Assembly: GCF_964204645.1 (NCBI RefSeq)
Contig: NC_134029.1
Coordinates: 14,436,850 to 14,500,849, forward strand
Length of the DNA: 64,000 nucleotides
Source: Tubulanus polymorphus
Lineage: Eukaryota; Nemertea; Palaeonemertea; Tubulaniformes; Tubulanidae
Direction: 5' to 3'
Each line of letters begins with the position of its first letter. The first letter of the stretch is position 1. This document shows positions 10,870-23,120 of this stretch, in pieces. The notes under the pieces were generated by a model. It was not told the origin of the DNA. It did no database searches and saw nothing but the letters and a program-made list of their open reading frames with translations. The position numbers and the translations under genes were made by a program.

Positions 10870-11929
10870 ATACTGGTTTTCAGCTTGAATACCTATTTAT
10901 TTTCGTGTGTACGAAAAAATAGAACCCCACACCGTGCATCACTTGGGGATACAACTCTGGAATCTCTGCTGATGATTAAATCTTCTAAGAATCAGTCTTT
11001 GAAGAATTTGAGTGATACACAGGTGAAAAGCTTGCAAGGTTTCGTACTACCGCTTCGTGAAAAAAAGTAAAACGTAGTTTTCTCTTTGACTTGATAAAGG
11101 ATTGCCTGTCAAGCAGGGAGAGTCCATACCTGTTATGTGCTTTGTAATGTAATGTGTGTATCTTTTTATTGGTTTGAATAAAGAAAAACGTGTCTAAATC
11201 ATGAATATGCGTGTCATCTTAACTCAAATGTTTTATGGCCAGAGCTTCCGAAAAACTTGTGGAAACTACTCATTGTCATAAAATTTGTTGCATTCTACAC
11301 ATTTTCATCTTTGGCAAAACTACCCAAAAATTGAGGAAATATGGTCATTCTACACATTTTATATTCAGTATTCAATCAGTAAAATTACTAATTTTCCCAA
11401 ATTGAACTACACATTTGGTAGATATGGGGTAAGCAGGTCTGCAAAAGCCTAACTAAGGAAATTGACTAGTCTCGGGTCAACTGATCTGAGTCTAGCACTG
11501 ACACACAAAAAAATAGGCCTATCGATGTAGCTGCCTGTAGTAATACAAATCTCTTACTCATTATTGGTTAAACGGTACAAACCCGACCACTTCGATGTAG
11601 GCCTACACCGAGGTAAGAATTTGTTTGTACCCTGGAAGTATAGTAAAGAAATTCAGTCATATTCCAGGAGTATCTAATACTTACGTTCACAAATGAAACC
11701 CTTTAACTCGTGATAAATTCTGATGTTTATAACCATTGCGTCTAGAGAGAACGGCTTAACGTCATGATGATGTACAATAGATTCGTTCACGGCCACCGAT
11801 AATATTGATTTCTTCAAGTTCTTACAATGATAGCCGTCTTCCATGGAAAGTTAGCAAGGACAAATAAGAAAGTCAGGAAGTTTGTTAATTATTGATTTGA
11901 ATTGTTCCTTTAAATAGTTCTATGGACAT
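10870..11929. other. Non-coding stretch, nothing recognised
   Basis: No repeat, exon or RNA gene could be recognised; short open frames show no domain signal. A 'ggtttgaataaagaaaaa' tract near 11170 resembles a polyadenylation region but has no gene attached. Confidence 0.3.
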
Positions 11930-12300
11930 TCTTTTGGCGATAGCAGGTGACGCACAATGGGACAGGCAACCAGTCAAATTGATGAGTCGATTCCGTAACC
12001 GATGGTAGAGACCGGTAACAAGTCTACTCGACTCCAAAGACAATTTAACGGCCCATATTACACCCCGAAATTGACTATAGCATATGAATTATGTTATGTT
12101 ACAACGTATCATTATTCATCATCTTATTTTATCATGACTTTGGAATATTACTCGCACGATATTGGGAAAAGAAACATTAAACTACACAATTTGAATTTGA
12201 TTGTCCGGGATTATAACTGTATATGCAACATAATCCACTTTCAAGAATAACGTGACACTCGACTAAAATGGCGATCTATTCAATAAGGTGTTAATTTGCT
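11930..12300 (+). repeat. Dispersed repeat family R1, copy 1
   Basis: Shared landmarks are 'ggtgacgcacaat', 'tctactcgactccaaagaca', 'tattactcgcacgatattgg' and 'ccactttcaagaataacgtg'. They recur in order at 13295-13605 and, in part, at 63590-63745. Open frames here are by-products. Class unknown. Confidence 0.75.
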
Positions 12301-12309
12301 TAATGTTCA

Positions 12310-12550
12310 GGCAAGAAAATTTTGTTAGAATGAAAACGATTCTGTTCCATCGAAAAATATACTTTTTGTTTGAACAAAAAACTTTTCGTTCGAACCAAGG
12401 AAACTTTGTTCGACCAAAAAAAATTTTGTTTGAATGATTTTTTGAAATTGGTTCGATCGAACAAAATATTTTTGGTTCAAACATTTTGATGTTCCGATGA
12501 AAAAATGTGTTCGAACGAAAGGGTGTTTGAACGAACAAACGATATTTTCA
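12310..12550. repeat. Degenerate cluster of TTCGAACGAA-type palindromes
   Basis: About 15 variants of 'ttgttcgaacaaaa' or 'ttcgttcgaac' stand close together in both orientations. They have no fixed unit length but a common TTC/GAA inverted core. It looks like an eroded short tandem repeat; the inverted nTTCnnGAAn pattern also resembles heat-shock elements. Confidence 0.5.
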
Positions 12551-12599
12551 TTCGTAGTAACTAGAGCCATCAGGAATGAATAAATTACCAGTTTCATTT

Positions 12600-13294
12600 A
12601 TGATGAAAAAATAAAAAGTCTGGTTTATTTAGTTGTCTGCTCAGACGAAATTTTCAAAAAAATCTTCATTTTTGCCGATAAAATATAATTTATAATTGTG
12701 ATTGATCATTACAAGTCAAAACCAGTTAGGCTAATCACTAATACATGTATTCTAATAGATCTGATTCATCATTTACAGGGAACTTTAGGCCTATGTATAT
12801 GCATAGGCCTGGCATCCGTACAAAATAGGCTTATTGAATTTCAACCCACCTAAACATCGTATTCCTACACCTCATTTGACAGGGATAGGTCTCTGGGCTA
12901 TTTAATGTTTCCGGGTTTTTTATTGCAAATTTTGTTATGAAGATCAATCCATGAAACCGTTAATAATCACAACCATTATAATGTGTTCGAGACAGTAGGC
13001 CTAAAGGTCGCGTACAATTCAATGACCATTATAAGCGACCTATAAACGATTTCCTATCCCCACGGCGAACACTAATCCAAAAATCGAGCGTGAGTCCAGC
13101 TACGGATAAGAGTGTGTTATATAGGGCCTTCTTGCATTTAGTAAATAACTGTGGATTTGATAAAGATCGATATAACTATAGGAAAAATAAGATATTGATA
13201 AATGGTGAAGCCCGCGGGCGAACCAAGTAATAGATTCTTTTATTTTGATACCTCGTCGACGCAACAGCTTTTCTCCGCTTCATCTGTTCGGCAA
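12600..13294. other. Non-coding stretch, nothing recognised
   Basis: AT-rich sequence between two copies of repeat R1, with no coding or RNA signal that I can support. Confidence 0.3.
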
Positions 13295-13605
13295 CTGAAG
13301 GTAAAGACTGGTAAACAGTCTACTCGACTCCAAGGACAACTAATCGTTTCGCATAACACCCCCAAAATGACTAAGGCATATGAATTATTTTATGTTATAA
13401 CCTATCGTTATTCATCATCTTATGTTATCGTCACTTCGGAATATTACTCGCACGATATTGGGAAAAGAAACAATAAAGTACACAATTTGAATCGGATTGT
13501 CCGGGATTAGAAACTGTATAGGCGACACACTCCACTTTCAAGAATAACGTGACGCTCCATTAAAATGGCAAACTATTCACTATGGCGTTAATTTGTGCTG
13601 TTTAG
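13295..13605 (+). repeat. Dispersed repeat family R1, copy 2
   Basis: This copy is nearly collinear with 12010-12300, with scattered substitutions. The open frame at 13202-13510 overlaps it and is not a gene. Confidence 0.75.
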
Positions 13606-13884
13606 AGGCTTTAAGTGATTAAACGGTGAGGATCTGATAAAAAAACCTGTGCAGTATTTGTCAATGCAACGTAGTACTTGTGATAAAATAGGAAGTAAGA
13701 CCACGATCGCATGTATACTGACGCAGCCAAACCATGCTATTGAAAATGAAGGGAATCCTGTTCAACGGTCAACATGGTTTTAAGGTCTACAAACAGTCAA
13801 TTAGGTACTACATCAGCGATTACTAAACAAGCTATTAGGAAACATTCACCAAAATCAGCACTTTTTACACGTTTTTGAGGGAAA

Positions 13885-14545
13885 TTTTGAAGACGCTTTG
13901 ATCAATTACCTTGATCTTTCGTATATATTTGAATCCCCCAAGGGCCCATCAGCATAAGACAAATTGGGTCGATCAGACTCAAGATGGCCGTCCTATGACC
14001 TTTTTAGTGGCCAAAAATGTTAATTTTGACGGTAATTCTGGGTCCTGTAGCTTCCTACTGGTTTACCATTTCTCATTGCAATTTGTGATGGGTATTCTTT
14101 GGAAATGGATGCTTTATACCTGAGACAGGTAATTTTGATCAGCCAATTATGAGGCAATTGGCGGCAATCTTGGTGTCATCAGTACTCATTCATAGGTCGG
14201 AAAAGTTTTTCCACATTATATTGAAACCTAAGCATATTGTGTTACTGCAATCAATTGGAAAGTTGTAGCCCATAACGTGTTCTGTGATATTGGTGAGTTT
14301 CAAGGTCATTGGTTTTTGTATATGGCAACCAGGGGGTGTTGAATAATACAATAACTTAGTATTTCTATATTATATTTGTACCTGTACATATTTTGTTACT
14401 ACAATCAATTGCAAAGTTGTAGCTCATGACATCGTCCATGATAGTGGTGAATTTTAAGGACATTAGGTATTCTATATGGTCACCAGGGGGCGTTGAATAT
14501 TGAAATTGTTAGATTGTTGAGCATTTAAAATCACTTCCCAAGTTG
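13885..14545 (+). repeat. Tandem pair of dispersed repeat R2, copy 1
   Basis: The unit contains 'gaagacgctttgatcaat', 'agatggccgtcctatgacct', 'ggtgtcatcagtactcattc', 'caaccagggggtgttgaata' and 'catggtgtccctgggcccc'. The same order recurs at 14570-15835, and part of it near 27140-27380. It is a low-copy tandem of a dispersed element common in this window. Confidence 0.8.
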
Positions 14546-14569
14546 GCATGGTGTCCCTGGGCCCCTAGT

Positions 14570-15835
14570 TACAAATTCTTGGTTTTTGAAGGAAAATTTG
14601 AAGACGCTTTGAGCAATCACCTTGATCTTTCTTTGAATCCCATAAGGGCCCATCAGCTTACGAAAAATTGGGTCGACTAGACTCAAGATGGCCATCCTGT
14701 GACCTTTTTTGCCCAAAAATGTCAATTTTGGCCCGTATTCCGAGTCCTGTAGCTTTCTACTGGTTGTAATATTTTTCATTGCAATTTTTGATGGGTATTC
14801 TTTGGAAAGGAATCTTTAAAGCTAAGCACACACGGACAAAGCGACTGGAGACTACAAGTTGCTAGTGAGCGAGTACATCGAAAATCTAATGAAAACCAGC
14901 AACTGCGTGGCTCATGCTGGTCGCTAGGTCCATAGCGCACACATCAACAGCAACTGAGTTGTGTAATCTAGCAAATATTCTCAGGGCATCTCGAATCACG
15001 TGACAAATTGCTTTGTTTTAGTCAGTTGCAACCATGTGTTTTTGATTATGGAGCGCCCACATCGACGAATATGACAGCAACTGAGTACAACTAGATGCTC
15101 AAAAGTAGAACATGGGCAACTGGCTGGAACTGGAGATAGATGGACGCTAACCAGTTGTAAGCTAGCTCACATTGACACATTCTAGCAACTGGTTGTATCC
15201 AGCCAGTTGCTCTCACGCGCCTAAAACTGCCCGGCAACTTGTTGTCTCCAATCGCAGTGTCGATGTAGGCTAGCCCTAATACGTGAAACAGGTATTTTTG
15301 ATCAACCATTTATGACGCAATTGGCAGCCATCTTGGTGTCATCAGTACTCATTTGTAGGTTGAAAAAGTTTTTCCACATGACACTGATACCTAAGCATAT
15401 TTTGTAACCACAATCAATTGGAAAGTTGTTGCTCAAAACATTTTCTATGATTTTGGTGAGTTTTCAGGTTATTGGTTTTTGTGTATGGCCACCAGGGGGC
15501 GTTGAATAATACAATAACTTAGTATTTCTATATTATATTTGTACCTATGCATGTTTTATTACCACAATTAATTACAAAGTTCATGACATGGTCTCTGATT
15601 GTGGTGAGTTCCAAGGTCATTAGTTATTCTATATGGTCACCAGGGGGCGTTGAATGGTAGAATAACCTAGTATTTCCTTATTATATTGGTATGTAGGCAT
15701 ATTCCTAATTATAGTCGTGAGTTTCAAGGTCATTTTTTTTGTATTTGTACACCAGGGGGTGTTTAATATTGAAATTGTTAGTATTGAGCATTTGAAACCA
15801 TTTCCCAAGTGGGCATGGTGTCCCTGGACCCATAG
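14570..15835 (+). repeat. Dispersed repeat R2, copy 2, interrupted by a MITE
   Basis: This is collinear with 13885-14545 but split by a ~450-bp insertion at about 14823-15270. It also has an extra internal unit with 'tggtcaccagggggcgttga' near 15640. Confidence 0.8.
14823..15270. mobile_element. MITE with ~22-bp inverted ends
   Basis: Near each end stand inverted copies of GCGAyTGGAGACwACAAGTT, with about 20 of 22 bases matching. Outside these is weaker matching of GCTA-GC..ACA..GACA. It interrupts R2 copy 2, while R2 copy 1 lacks it. The inside is filled with variants of 'caactggttgt' and carries no coding region. The target duplication is not certain. Confidence 0.6.
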
Positions 15836-15985
15836 TTATGTTTTGGAAATTATTTCCGGGTTTCCCAGGATGACGTCATTCACATGTTAGTGGCGCCATC
15901 TACAGACATTTCAGCACATGACGTCACGGTGTAGAAATGTCTTCGCGGTACGGATTTGTCTTTATCACGGCTTTATAACTACGCG

Positions 15986-16092
15986 TAACTAAACAAAGTC
16001 TTTTTGGCTGGGATTTTTTTTTTGATTGTCACCCACTCTCCATATGATTGTGCAACAAAACAAAGTTCAGCCAAAAAGACTTTGTTTAGTTA
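15986..16092. repeat. Perfect 25-bp inverted repeat, 57-nt spacer
   Basis: Arms 15986-16010 and 16068-16092 are exact reverse complements (core aacaaagtctttttggctg). They would fold as a long hairpin. No open frame is involved. Confidence 0.8.
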
Positions 16093-16109
16093 CTTTGTTG
16101 TTCAAAGTT

Positions 16110-16630
16110 CAGCTCTCTTCAGAGAGCCAGCGGACGATAGTTTATGGTGCCAATTAGACTTTATCGGATGATCGTAGTGGATTGTCATTTGATGGAAATG
16201 CAACTTATTCTTGCTTTATGTCATTATTATGTGGGCCTCCTATTTATTTTCGTGTTTGCTTCTCTTCACCTGGAGTCACTAGAGTTAGTCACGTTTTTTT
16301 TCCTTCAGCAGTAAATTTTCCTACGCAGCAAAATTATTTCAGCACAATCTTCATAAGTAATCTAGTAATTATCAACATAAAGGACACCGCAATATTAACA
16401 GCCATCTATTAGCTTGCACTTACTTACAATACAATAAAACCATTCCGATTCCCAGTCCCCGGGCAATGATATTTCATGTAACAATGTAAGAAACACCTAT
16501 CCCTTAGCTCTTTAAAAAGTAATCATTCAGCAAGCCCATTTTTAGAATTTATTTCTTGTTGAACTATATTGCTTTAAATGTGTGGTGTCGAAAAGCGCAA
16601 AAATGGCTGAAAATAATTGAATTTTAAGGG
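16110..16630. other. Non-coding stretch, nothing recognised
   Basis: No domain or RNA signal. The open frame at 16182-16412 lacks codon structure or motifs that I can recognise. Confidence 0.3.
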
Positions 16631-16631
16631 T

Positions 16632-16945
16632 AGTTGTAGGGTAAACAAGAAAATTAATTTTAATGAATATTTCACGCCTGCAAAAAAAATGTAGAATTTT
16701 TGGGATAAGCTAATGTGGGATTGCAAATTTGAAATCTGAAAGTTTTTAGAAATTTGGAGAATTATAAGATTTGGCGATTGTGTAGGTGATACAGGGTTCG
16801 ACTGTAAATAGAGGTTTAATTTTTTATGGAAAATTGTCAATAATGATAACTCCTCACCGACTTTATTCACTTTTGCCTCTAATCTGGTCTTCAACTTCAT
16901 TGCCTCCATGGTAGTCTGAGGAAAGAGCTCTTCGTCGTTGCTTAT
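16632..16945 (+). repeat. Left-end fragment of repeat R3
   Basis: From 'aacaagaaaattaatttta' through 'cacgcctgc' and 'gatttggcgattg' to 'ttcattgcctccatgg', this matches the left ends of the ~1.15-kb insertions at 43043 and 48210. It stops shortly after 'gaaagagctcttc'. The 148-codon minus-strand open frame here is a by-product. Confidence 0.75.
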
Positions 16946-16949
16946 AATT

Positions 16950-18235
16950 ATTAGATTCAGCTGTGCAGCAGCTGAATCTATTAGTTTACTTAATGTTGCT
17001 GACTGATTAGTGTTGCACATCTTCTCTGCTGAATCTGTAGCGCATCTAACACTATGAATGTTATGTCAAAAGGACTGTTACAGTTGTATGGTAATAATTT
17101 CTGGTGGTATGGATATCTGGTATATCTAATTTGGGCCCTGGGGGCTAATTTCCATACGATTTTGGGCATTTCTAGAGAGACATGTGACATCATTTTCGCG
17201 TGGAGGGGCTGCAGCACATCCATCTGAGTGACATTTATACATGTACATATACGTGCTGTAAAAACATCCTTATACCAGTAGGCCTACATCGTATCACACA
17301 AGTCTGAAACTGCAAGTATTTTCTAAGTAGATGCAATGGAATATCGTCCCTTAAGACTGTAATCATATTTTTCGGGAAAATATAGTTCTCATTCGCTAGA
17401 AGATAAATACTGAATATTGCGGATGGATACGTGACTACGCCGCGCCGCCATTGATAGGCTGTGATGCGAGTCGAGAGGTAGGTACGTACCGGCATTTTAC
17501 ATTGTTTTTGTGAAAATAACTGGATTTGATGTGTAAATTATGTTCAGACTACATTTAAATGTGATGAATTGTGTTTTGTCGAGAATAAGAGTTGTCAATG
17601 CGTTTTTAACTGGCAATTACGCTGATGATATGCCTGTCAGTACCTGCTGTCCGCGGCAGCACAATGCCTAAACATACGTCATTTTTTGTTTTTCGCTTGC
17701 TCGGCCGGCACTTGTAGGTGATGTCAGGATATAACTAGCCAATATTTCCACGTAGCCAGTGGTATTGAATCCACGATGATGTATTTTTATCGTATTATTC
17801 GGTCTATGAATTACGCAAGTGCTTAAGTTCAGTGATGCTTCATTGAATGCATTCGTGACCACATATACGCACTGTGTTGGAGTGCTACAGTCATCGATGT
17901 TATACAGGCATTGATACATATAGTTGTACAACCGCAGACGCAATTCAGTTCATTTAAAAAAACATTACTGCTGAAGTTACCGTTTTTGGCTTAATAAATA
18001 TTCCAATGACATATAAGGCTACTTTATTTTCATCCTTGAGTTCATTAATTTTTCAACAAGAAATACATACCAGTATAGGCGTAGGCTTTATATAGATCAA
18101 GTCATTTGAAACCCAAGTTATTTGGTGGGTTTCATAGATGTGGAAGAAAAATAGTCCCTGGGAACATTTTGAAATTTGTCTTTTATAACCATGGTTTCTT
18201 ATTGTAACTATGGTGGTTGTTACCCAGATTGAGGT
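16950..18235. other. Non-coding stretch, nothing recognised
   Basis: Minus-strand open frames at 16990-17943 show no domains or codon bias, and I see no repeat boundary. Confidence 0.3.
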
Positions 18236-18362
18236 ATACTCCGATATTTACCCGTCACTACTCCCCATACACCAATATTAACCCTTCACTACTCCCCATA
18301 CACTGATATTAACCCATCACTACTCACCATACACTGATATTAACCCTTCACCACTAACCATG
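18236..18362 (+). repeat. Minisatellite, ~31-bp unit, left block
   Basis: Four units of 'cactgatattaacccttcac' followed by 'cactaaccata' (variants tactccccata). The same unit continues at 24667-24990 beyond the gypsy element, so the two blocks were once one array. Confidence 0.85.
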
Positions 18363-18417
18363 CAGTTACAACATAGAAGACGACTGATGGACATATTCCA
18401 TCACACCACCCCCCTTC
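18363..18417 (-). repeat. 3' LTR stub and polypurine tract
   Basis: Positions 18405-18363 read TGTGATGGAATATGTCCATC and onward, matching the first 43 bases of the 5' LTR, then stop abruptly at minisatellite sequence. Directly inside lies GAAGGGGGGTGG, the polypurine tract that primes plus-strand DNA. About 130 bp of the LTR are missing. Confidence 0.8.
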
Positions 18418-19137
18418 AACTTGTTCAAACTCCTATTTGAATAGGAATTTATAGTCAAAATATCTACACAAATTTAAACAATTATAGTCCTTATTTTACA
18501 ATATTAAGCTCCAAACTTCTCGGCTCTGGATACAGTAGACATCTAACACGACACCTAACCCTTGTAGTTGTTGTTTCGGGTTATATCTCAGTGATTATGA
18601 TATATGCAGCGATCTCCACTAATGGTTTGTGGTTCGTTTTCGGGGCGCACCTAAGTGTAGCGTCTAACCAAAAATATCTATACCATCAATAGGTAGATAC
18701 GGCCAATGCACGCTGCACTTGGCTTGCCCCTCTGCCACTGTTCCTCATCCTGGGAAGCTGAAAAATATAATTAAAAGAAAACGGAAAGAAACTGTTCAGT
18801 GCTACATCTGGGGGGTCACGTGTGGTAGTATTTGGACTGAATGGCTTTTTGTCACTAACATTACAAAGAATTAGCGACTCCAGGTGAACCATCGTTAGGT
18901 ACCGAAGGAAACACATTCAGACGCGATCTACCACACGGATTATTTCCCCTCGTGGCGGCTAGATAACTGGTCTAACTCGATACAGTCCATACTAGAAATG
19001 ATAAATAGTTCAAATCATGAGTTTGCTGCAACGACAAGACTAAATGGCGGGAATTTTATTCATTCAGATACCACCCAAATCATGCAAGGTGGGTGGTCCC
19101 ATCCATACCATCAGGAGGTGCAAGGGGTCTGAAATCC

Positions 19138-19195
19138 TATACATATATATATATATATGTATAGGATTATATATATATATATAGGATTTAAGCCT
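19138..19195. repeat. AT dinucleotide microsatellite in inverted arrangement
   Basis: 'atcctatacatatatatata' and its complement flank an (AT)n core, followed by a second short (AT)n and 'ggattt'. It lies within the 3' part of the gypsy element. Confidence 0.8.
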
Positions 19196-19833
19196 TTGAT
19201 TTAAGGTACCGGCCCATTTCTAACCAGTAGCCTTTCCTCACGTTAATCCGGGACCGAACTTCGCGACATTTCTGGCAACTTTGGATCAGTTCTATATCAA
19301 AAATGTTGCTCTGCTCAATCTTGTCCGAGGCGACTGGAGGTCCTATAGCTGTGTTTGGATCCACCAAAGGGTCTGAGGCCCTTTTTTGGTTTACTAGCGA
19401 ATCATCGTTGTTGACTGTACATGAGTTTACGAACCGACTAGGGCGCCTGATCCCTACTCTGGGCCTGAGTCTTTTGTGCTCCTCAGTGTTAGGTCTGCCT
19501 GTAATGTTCAAAGGCCCAGGCTTGGAGCGGTTTTGAGTAGGAGGCTCGCGATGGTTGGGTAGGGCCTGTTATAAGAGGTTCTTGGATAACAGCCGTTGTC
19601 TCGGGCTGTGACCATGTCCAGACACAGTCTTCATCTTCCTCCCCCTCGTCGTCGTTGAGGGTTGGTTGCTCCTCGGGATCGGTCGTTTTAACCAGTTCCT
19701 GTCTAGGTTTTTTATGACCTATGGTCACGGTCTCACTAGACAGGAGGCACGGTTTCATATCAGTGAAGTGCACAACCCGCTTTCTCTTCACCGCCCTCGG
19801 ATCGTCGTCTGGTTCCATGCGAGGTCCATGCAA
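19188..19833 (-). pseudogene. Gypsy post-integrase C-terminal region
   Basis: Two open pieces (19833-19489 and 19511-19188) follow the integrase. They are rich in P, T, E and D, with the stretch NDDEGEEDEDCVWTWSQPE and a basic patch AVKRKR. They contain no chromodomain or envelope features (no signal peptide, no membrane segment). I read them as the unstructured tail of the polyprotein. A frameshift near 19500 separates the pieces. Confidence 0.5.
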
Positions 19834-20760
19834 TACTTAGTCCTTGGTTGGGGGTCCTCGGGCAAGCCTACGCTGATGTCGATTGGTAGTGACATTCCCT
19901 CGGCGTACATCAAGTAGAACGGCGTTTCAAGAGTGGAATGCTGGACGGTTGAACGAAATGCCATCAAACACGCAGGTAGTTCTTCGCCCCAGTTTGTTCC
20001 ACACTCATTGACGGCTGTAGTCAGCATGGCTTTCAGGGACTTATTGAAATTTTCCACCTGCCCATTGCCCATAGGATGGTAGGCAGTGGTTCTGGTCTTT
20101 TCAATAGCCAAGATCCTACACATCTCCATGAAGACTTCGACTCAAAGTTCGCGCCTTTGTCCGAGTGGATGGATTCAGGGCAGCCATAACGGGTGACCCA
20201 TTCGTTCACAAGGACACTTGCCACCACGGAGGCCTTTTCTGTGCGAATTGGCCATGCTTCGGGCCACTTAGTGAATGCATCTTGAGCGACTAGAATGTAG
20301 ACGTTACGGCGGCCGGTTCTCGGTAGTGGGCCCACGATGTCTACATGTACTCGCTGGGAGTGTCGCCCTACCGGTGTAGACATCATTGGGGCTTTTGGTA
20401 GTTTGGACGGGGACTTGCACTCTTGGCAAGTTTTGCAGCCCCGGACAAAATCCCTGACCCTAGCTGAGAGGCCTAATACCCAGAATCTTTCCCTAATTTT
20501 ACACTCTGTCTTTTAGTACCGAGATGTTTCCCCGCAAATCCCTGATGTATGGCTCCTATGGTTCCATCAGTCAGTAAAATGGGTAGCACCACTCTGTGTC
20601 TCGTTGAGGTAGCCCCCGGAAGTGGTTTAAGTGCTAGAATGCCATCTAAAAGCTCTAAACGCTCAACCAGACTATAGAGGCTCCTCGCTGTTCTACCACA
20701 CCGTTGTAGCCGTTTCCTGTCCTTGACCCCATCTCCGGCCAAGAACTCTCTAATTTCTGA
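19788..20760 (-). pseudogene. Gypsy integrase
   Basis: The zinc domain begins with HQGFAGKHLG and continues in another frame with CKTCQEC. The catalytic core has HVDIVGPL (first D), IHSDKGANFES (second D) and NGQVENFNK (E), which is the D,D-35-E pattern of retroviral-type integrases. The reading needs frameshifts near 20500 and 20110. The enzyme would insert the cDNA into chromosomal DNA, but this copy is broken. Confidence 0.85.
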
Positions 20761-21250
20761 TATTTCGGGGTCATTTACTTGAGCCTCAATTATCTTGTCC
20801 CTGGACATACCAGTGGGGTGCGCTGCCAAATCGCCTTGATGTTCAGTCACCTGGTATATAAATGGACCAGTGTCACCACAAGTTGGGCAGTCCCCATGTT
20901 TCCTCTGTCTCTTAGGGATGCGAGACAGGGCATCTGCATTCAAATGTTTGCTTCCAGCTCGATGCTCGATCACGAAATCATATTCCGACAGGCGTTCAAG
21001 CCACCGAGCCACTTGACCCTCAGGGTTTTTGAAGGTTTGTAGCCACTTGAGTGCTGCGTGGTCTGTGCGAACTTTGAATTTCCTGCCTAGTCATTGGTGG
21101 CGGAAGTGATCAATCATGTCAACCAAGGCCAACATTTCGTGCCTGGTGGCACAGTAGTTCTCCTCTCCACCTTTCAGCGTGTGGCTACTGTACTCGATCA
21201 CTCTCTCAGAACCATTGCGTTGTAGCTGTGACAGCACCCCTCAGATAGCC
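20761..21250 (-). pseudogene. Gypsy RNase H
   Basis: After the RT the frame carries LDCDASN (first catalytic aspartate). A stop follows, then VRTDHAALKWLQ-type sequence and DFVIEHRAGSKHLNADALSR, the classic end of the gypsy RNase H with the last catalytic aspartate. At least two stops interrupt it. Confidence 0.85.
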
Positions 21251-22262
21251 TAGTTTGAGGCGTCACAGTCCAAAATGAACTCTCCAGCGCCCTCCGAGAA
21301 ATCTGGGAATGCCAGGACAGGGGAGCTGGTCAGCTTTTCTTTCAGTCCGTCAAATACTAGTTGTTGCTTGGATGTCCAGACGAATGGTTCGTTTTTCCTC
21401 GTAAGACGGTGTAGCAGGGCTGTCAAGTCGGTGAAATCCTTGATGAATTGCGAGTAATATGTCACAAGACCAAGGAAACTACGCACTTCGGTAACTGACG
21501 TCGGGGTCGGCCAATCTCTGACTCTATCGCATTTGGCACCGTCGGTTTCGACACCGGCCGCGCTTACTACATGCCCCAAAAACTTGAGGCACCGCTGGAA
21601 AAGCGAGCATTTTCTCAGTTTAAGCTTGAGACCGGCTTTCTGAAAGCAACGAAATACCGTTGGTAGATCATGACTAAACACCACATCATCCAGGTAGATA
21701 AGGCATGTTTTCCATACAACAACATCCAGTACCATCGCCATCAGTCTGCTGAATGACGCCGGGGCATTACACACTCCAAACGGCATGACATTCCACTCAA
21801 ATAGATGGTTTTCAGTCGTGAATTCGGTCTTATGTTTGTCTGATTCCTTTATCGGGACCTGCAAGTATCCGCTGGTCAAATCGAGGGACGAGAACCAGGT
21901 TGCACCCAATAAAGCCTCTAGGGTACTGTCTATTCTACCTAATGGGTGAGCGTCTTTGACTGTCGGGTCAGTGAGTCGGCGGTAATCGCAGCATAGACGC
22001 AGGGAACCATCAGCCTTTTCCCTAGAACTATTGGGCTTGACCACGGGCTGGTGGATGGCCGGATCAAGTCTAAAAGCTCCTTGGTCGTCCCCTCAACAAA
22101 AGCTCTCCTACCAGGGGGTAGCGGACGGGGATTTTGTACTATCGGTGGGTGCTCACCGGTGTCAATCTCGAATTCAAGCGGATCTGTTCGACCGATGTCA
22201 AAGTCTCCCATCGAGAATACTGACTTGTGCTCCTGTATGATGTCAACGAGCTGTGTTTTCAT
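21250..22262 (-). pseudogene. Gypsy reverse transcriptase
   Basis: Motifs in order: the N-terminal TGEHPPIVQNPRPLPP, LRLCCDYRRLTDPTVKDAHP, FSSLDLTSGYLQVPI, FEWNVMPFGVCNAPASF and YLDDVV (the catalytic YxDD). These are followed by LKFLGHVVSAAGV and VRSFLGLVTYYSQFI. A frameshift near 21990 separates the finger region from the palm. The protein copies the element RNA into DNA. The catalytic box is intact but the reading frame is not. Confidence 0.9.
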
Positions 22263-22280
22263 GACAGTGGGGATTTCAAG

Positions 22281-23120
22281 CTAGTCGATTTTCAATTCTC
22301 TCAAGAGGTCCATGAATTCAGTATTGTCACCACCCTGCAGCTGGATTTTTTGAGTTGACGGGTTTTGAGCATGGTCGTCGACAGTCATGATGTCAACTGA
22401 CTGTAGGGGGCAGAATAAACCAATAGTCTGGCCCCTGTCGACTCTACAAGCCTCATCCGAGAAGTTAGCTAGCCAAACCGGTATCTGGTTTGCCTCCGGT
22501 ACCACCAGTGTTTTCCCAGTGCAGAAATTATTCCCTCCACAGCTGCTGATCATCCCTGAGGTCGAATTATTATGAGCATAACTACGTTTCATGTATCCAT
22601 TTACCACCACTTCGGATCCAGCTGGAATGATTTGGCTCTTACCCTGCAAGCACTCGCGCGTTTGGGGCTCTGGCGGACAGGCACCTCGCTGAGGCTTCCG
22701 AAGCAGAGCATTTTGTTACGGTAATCTATGTTGCAGCCATATTTCTCGACGAAAGCAGTGTTGGGCCAAATCCTCGCTGACGATCATGGGGACATGAAAT
22801 TCTTCACTTCCAACTCTCATACATACCTCAGCTAAGCCACGTAACTCCATTGGCTGACTGGTAGCTGTTGTCACGATTCCTTCGATTGGCCTCAGTGCAG
22901 CGGCTTCACCCGTCGGGCTACTAGAGTCCCATACTGAACCTCTAATGATGGTGCAGGAGGCACCAGTGTCCAGGAGTACCACCGCTTTCGAACGGTCATT
23001 TACTACGGCATCACAGAAAAGGCCCGAGGCGTGGAGCCTCACTGTTCCGATGTAACTAAGCTTGTCTGGGCTGGTTCCGTTCCTGTTGTTTGAACCTTGG
23101 TGTCGCGCAACTTGTGACAA
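22281..23120 (-). pseudogene. Gypsy aspartic protease and linker
   Basis: The frame 23120-22716 carries AVVLLDTGASCTII, the LDTGA active site of retroviral aspartic proteases, then GLAEVCMRVGSEEFHVPMIV. A frameshift near 22720 leads into a linker (22649-22281) containing NFSDEACRVDRGQTIGLF before the RT. The protease would process the Gag-Pol polyprotein. Confidence 0.85.

Noticed and set aside
16574-17020. 148-codon minus-strand open frame
   Set aside because: It lies over the R3 left-end repeat; the related copies at 43 and 48 kb do not keep the frame.
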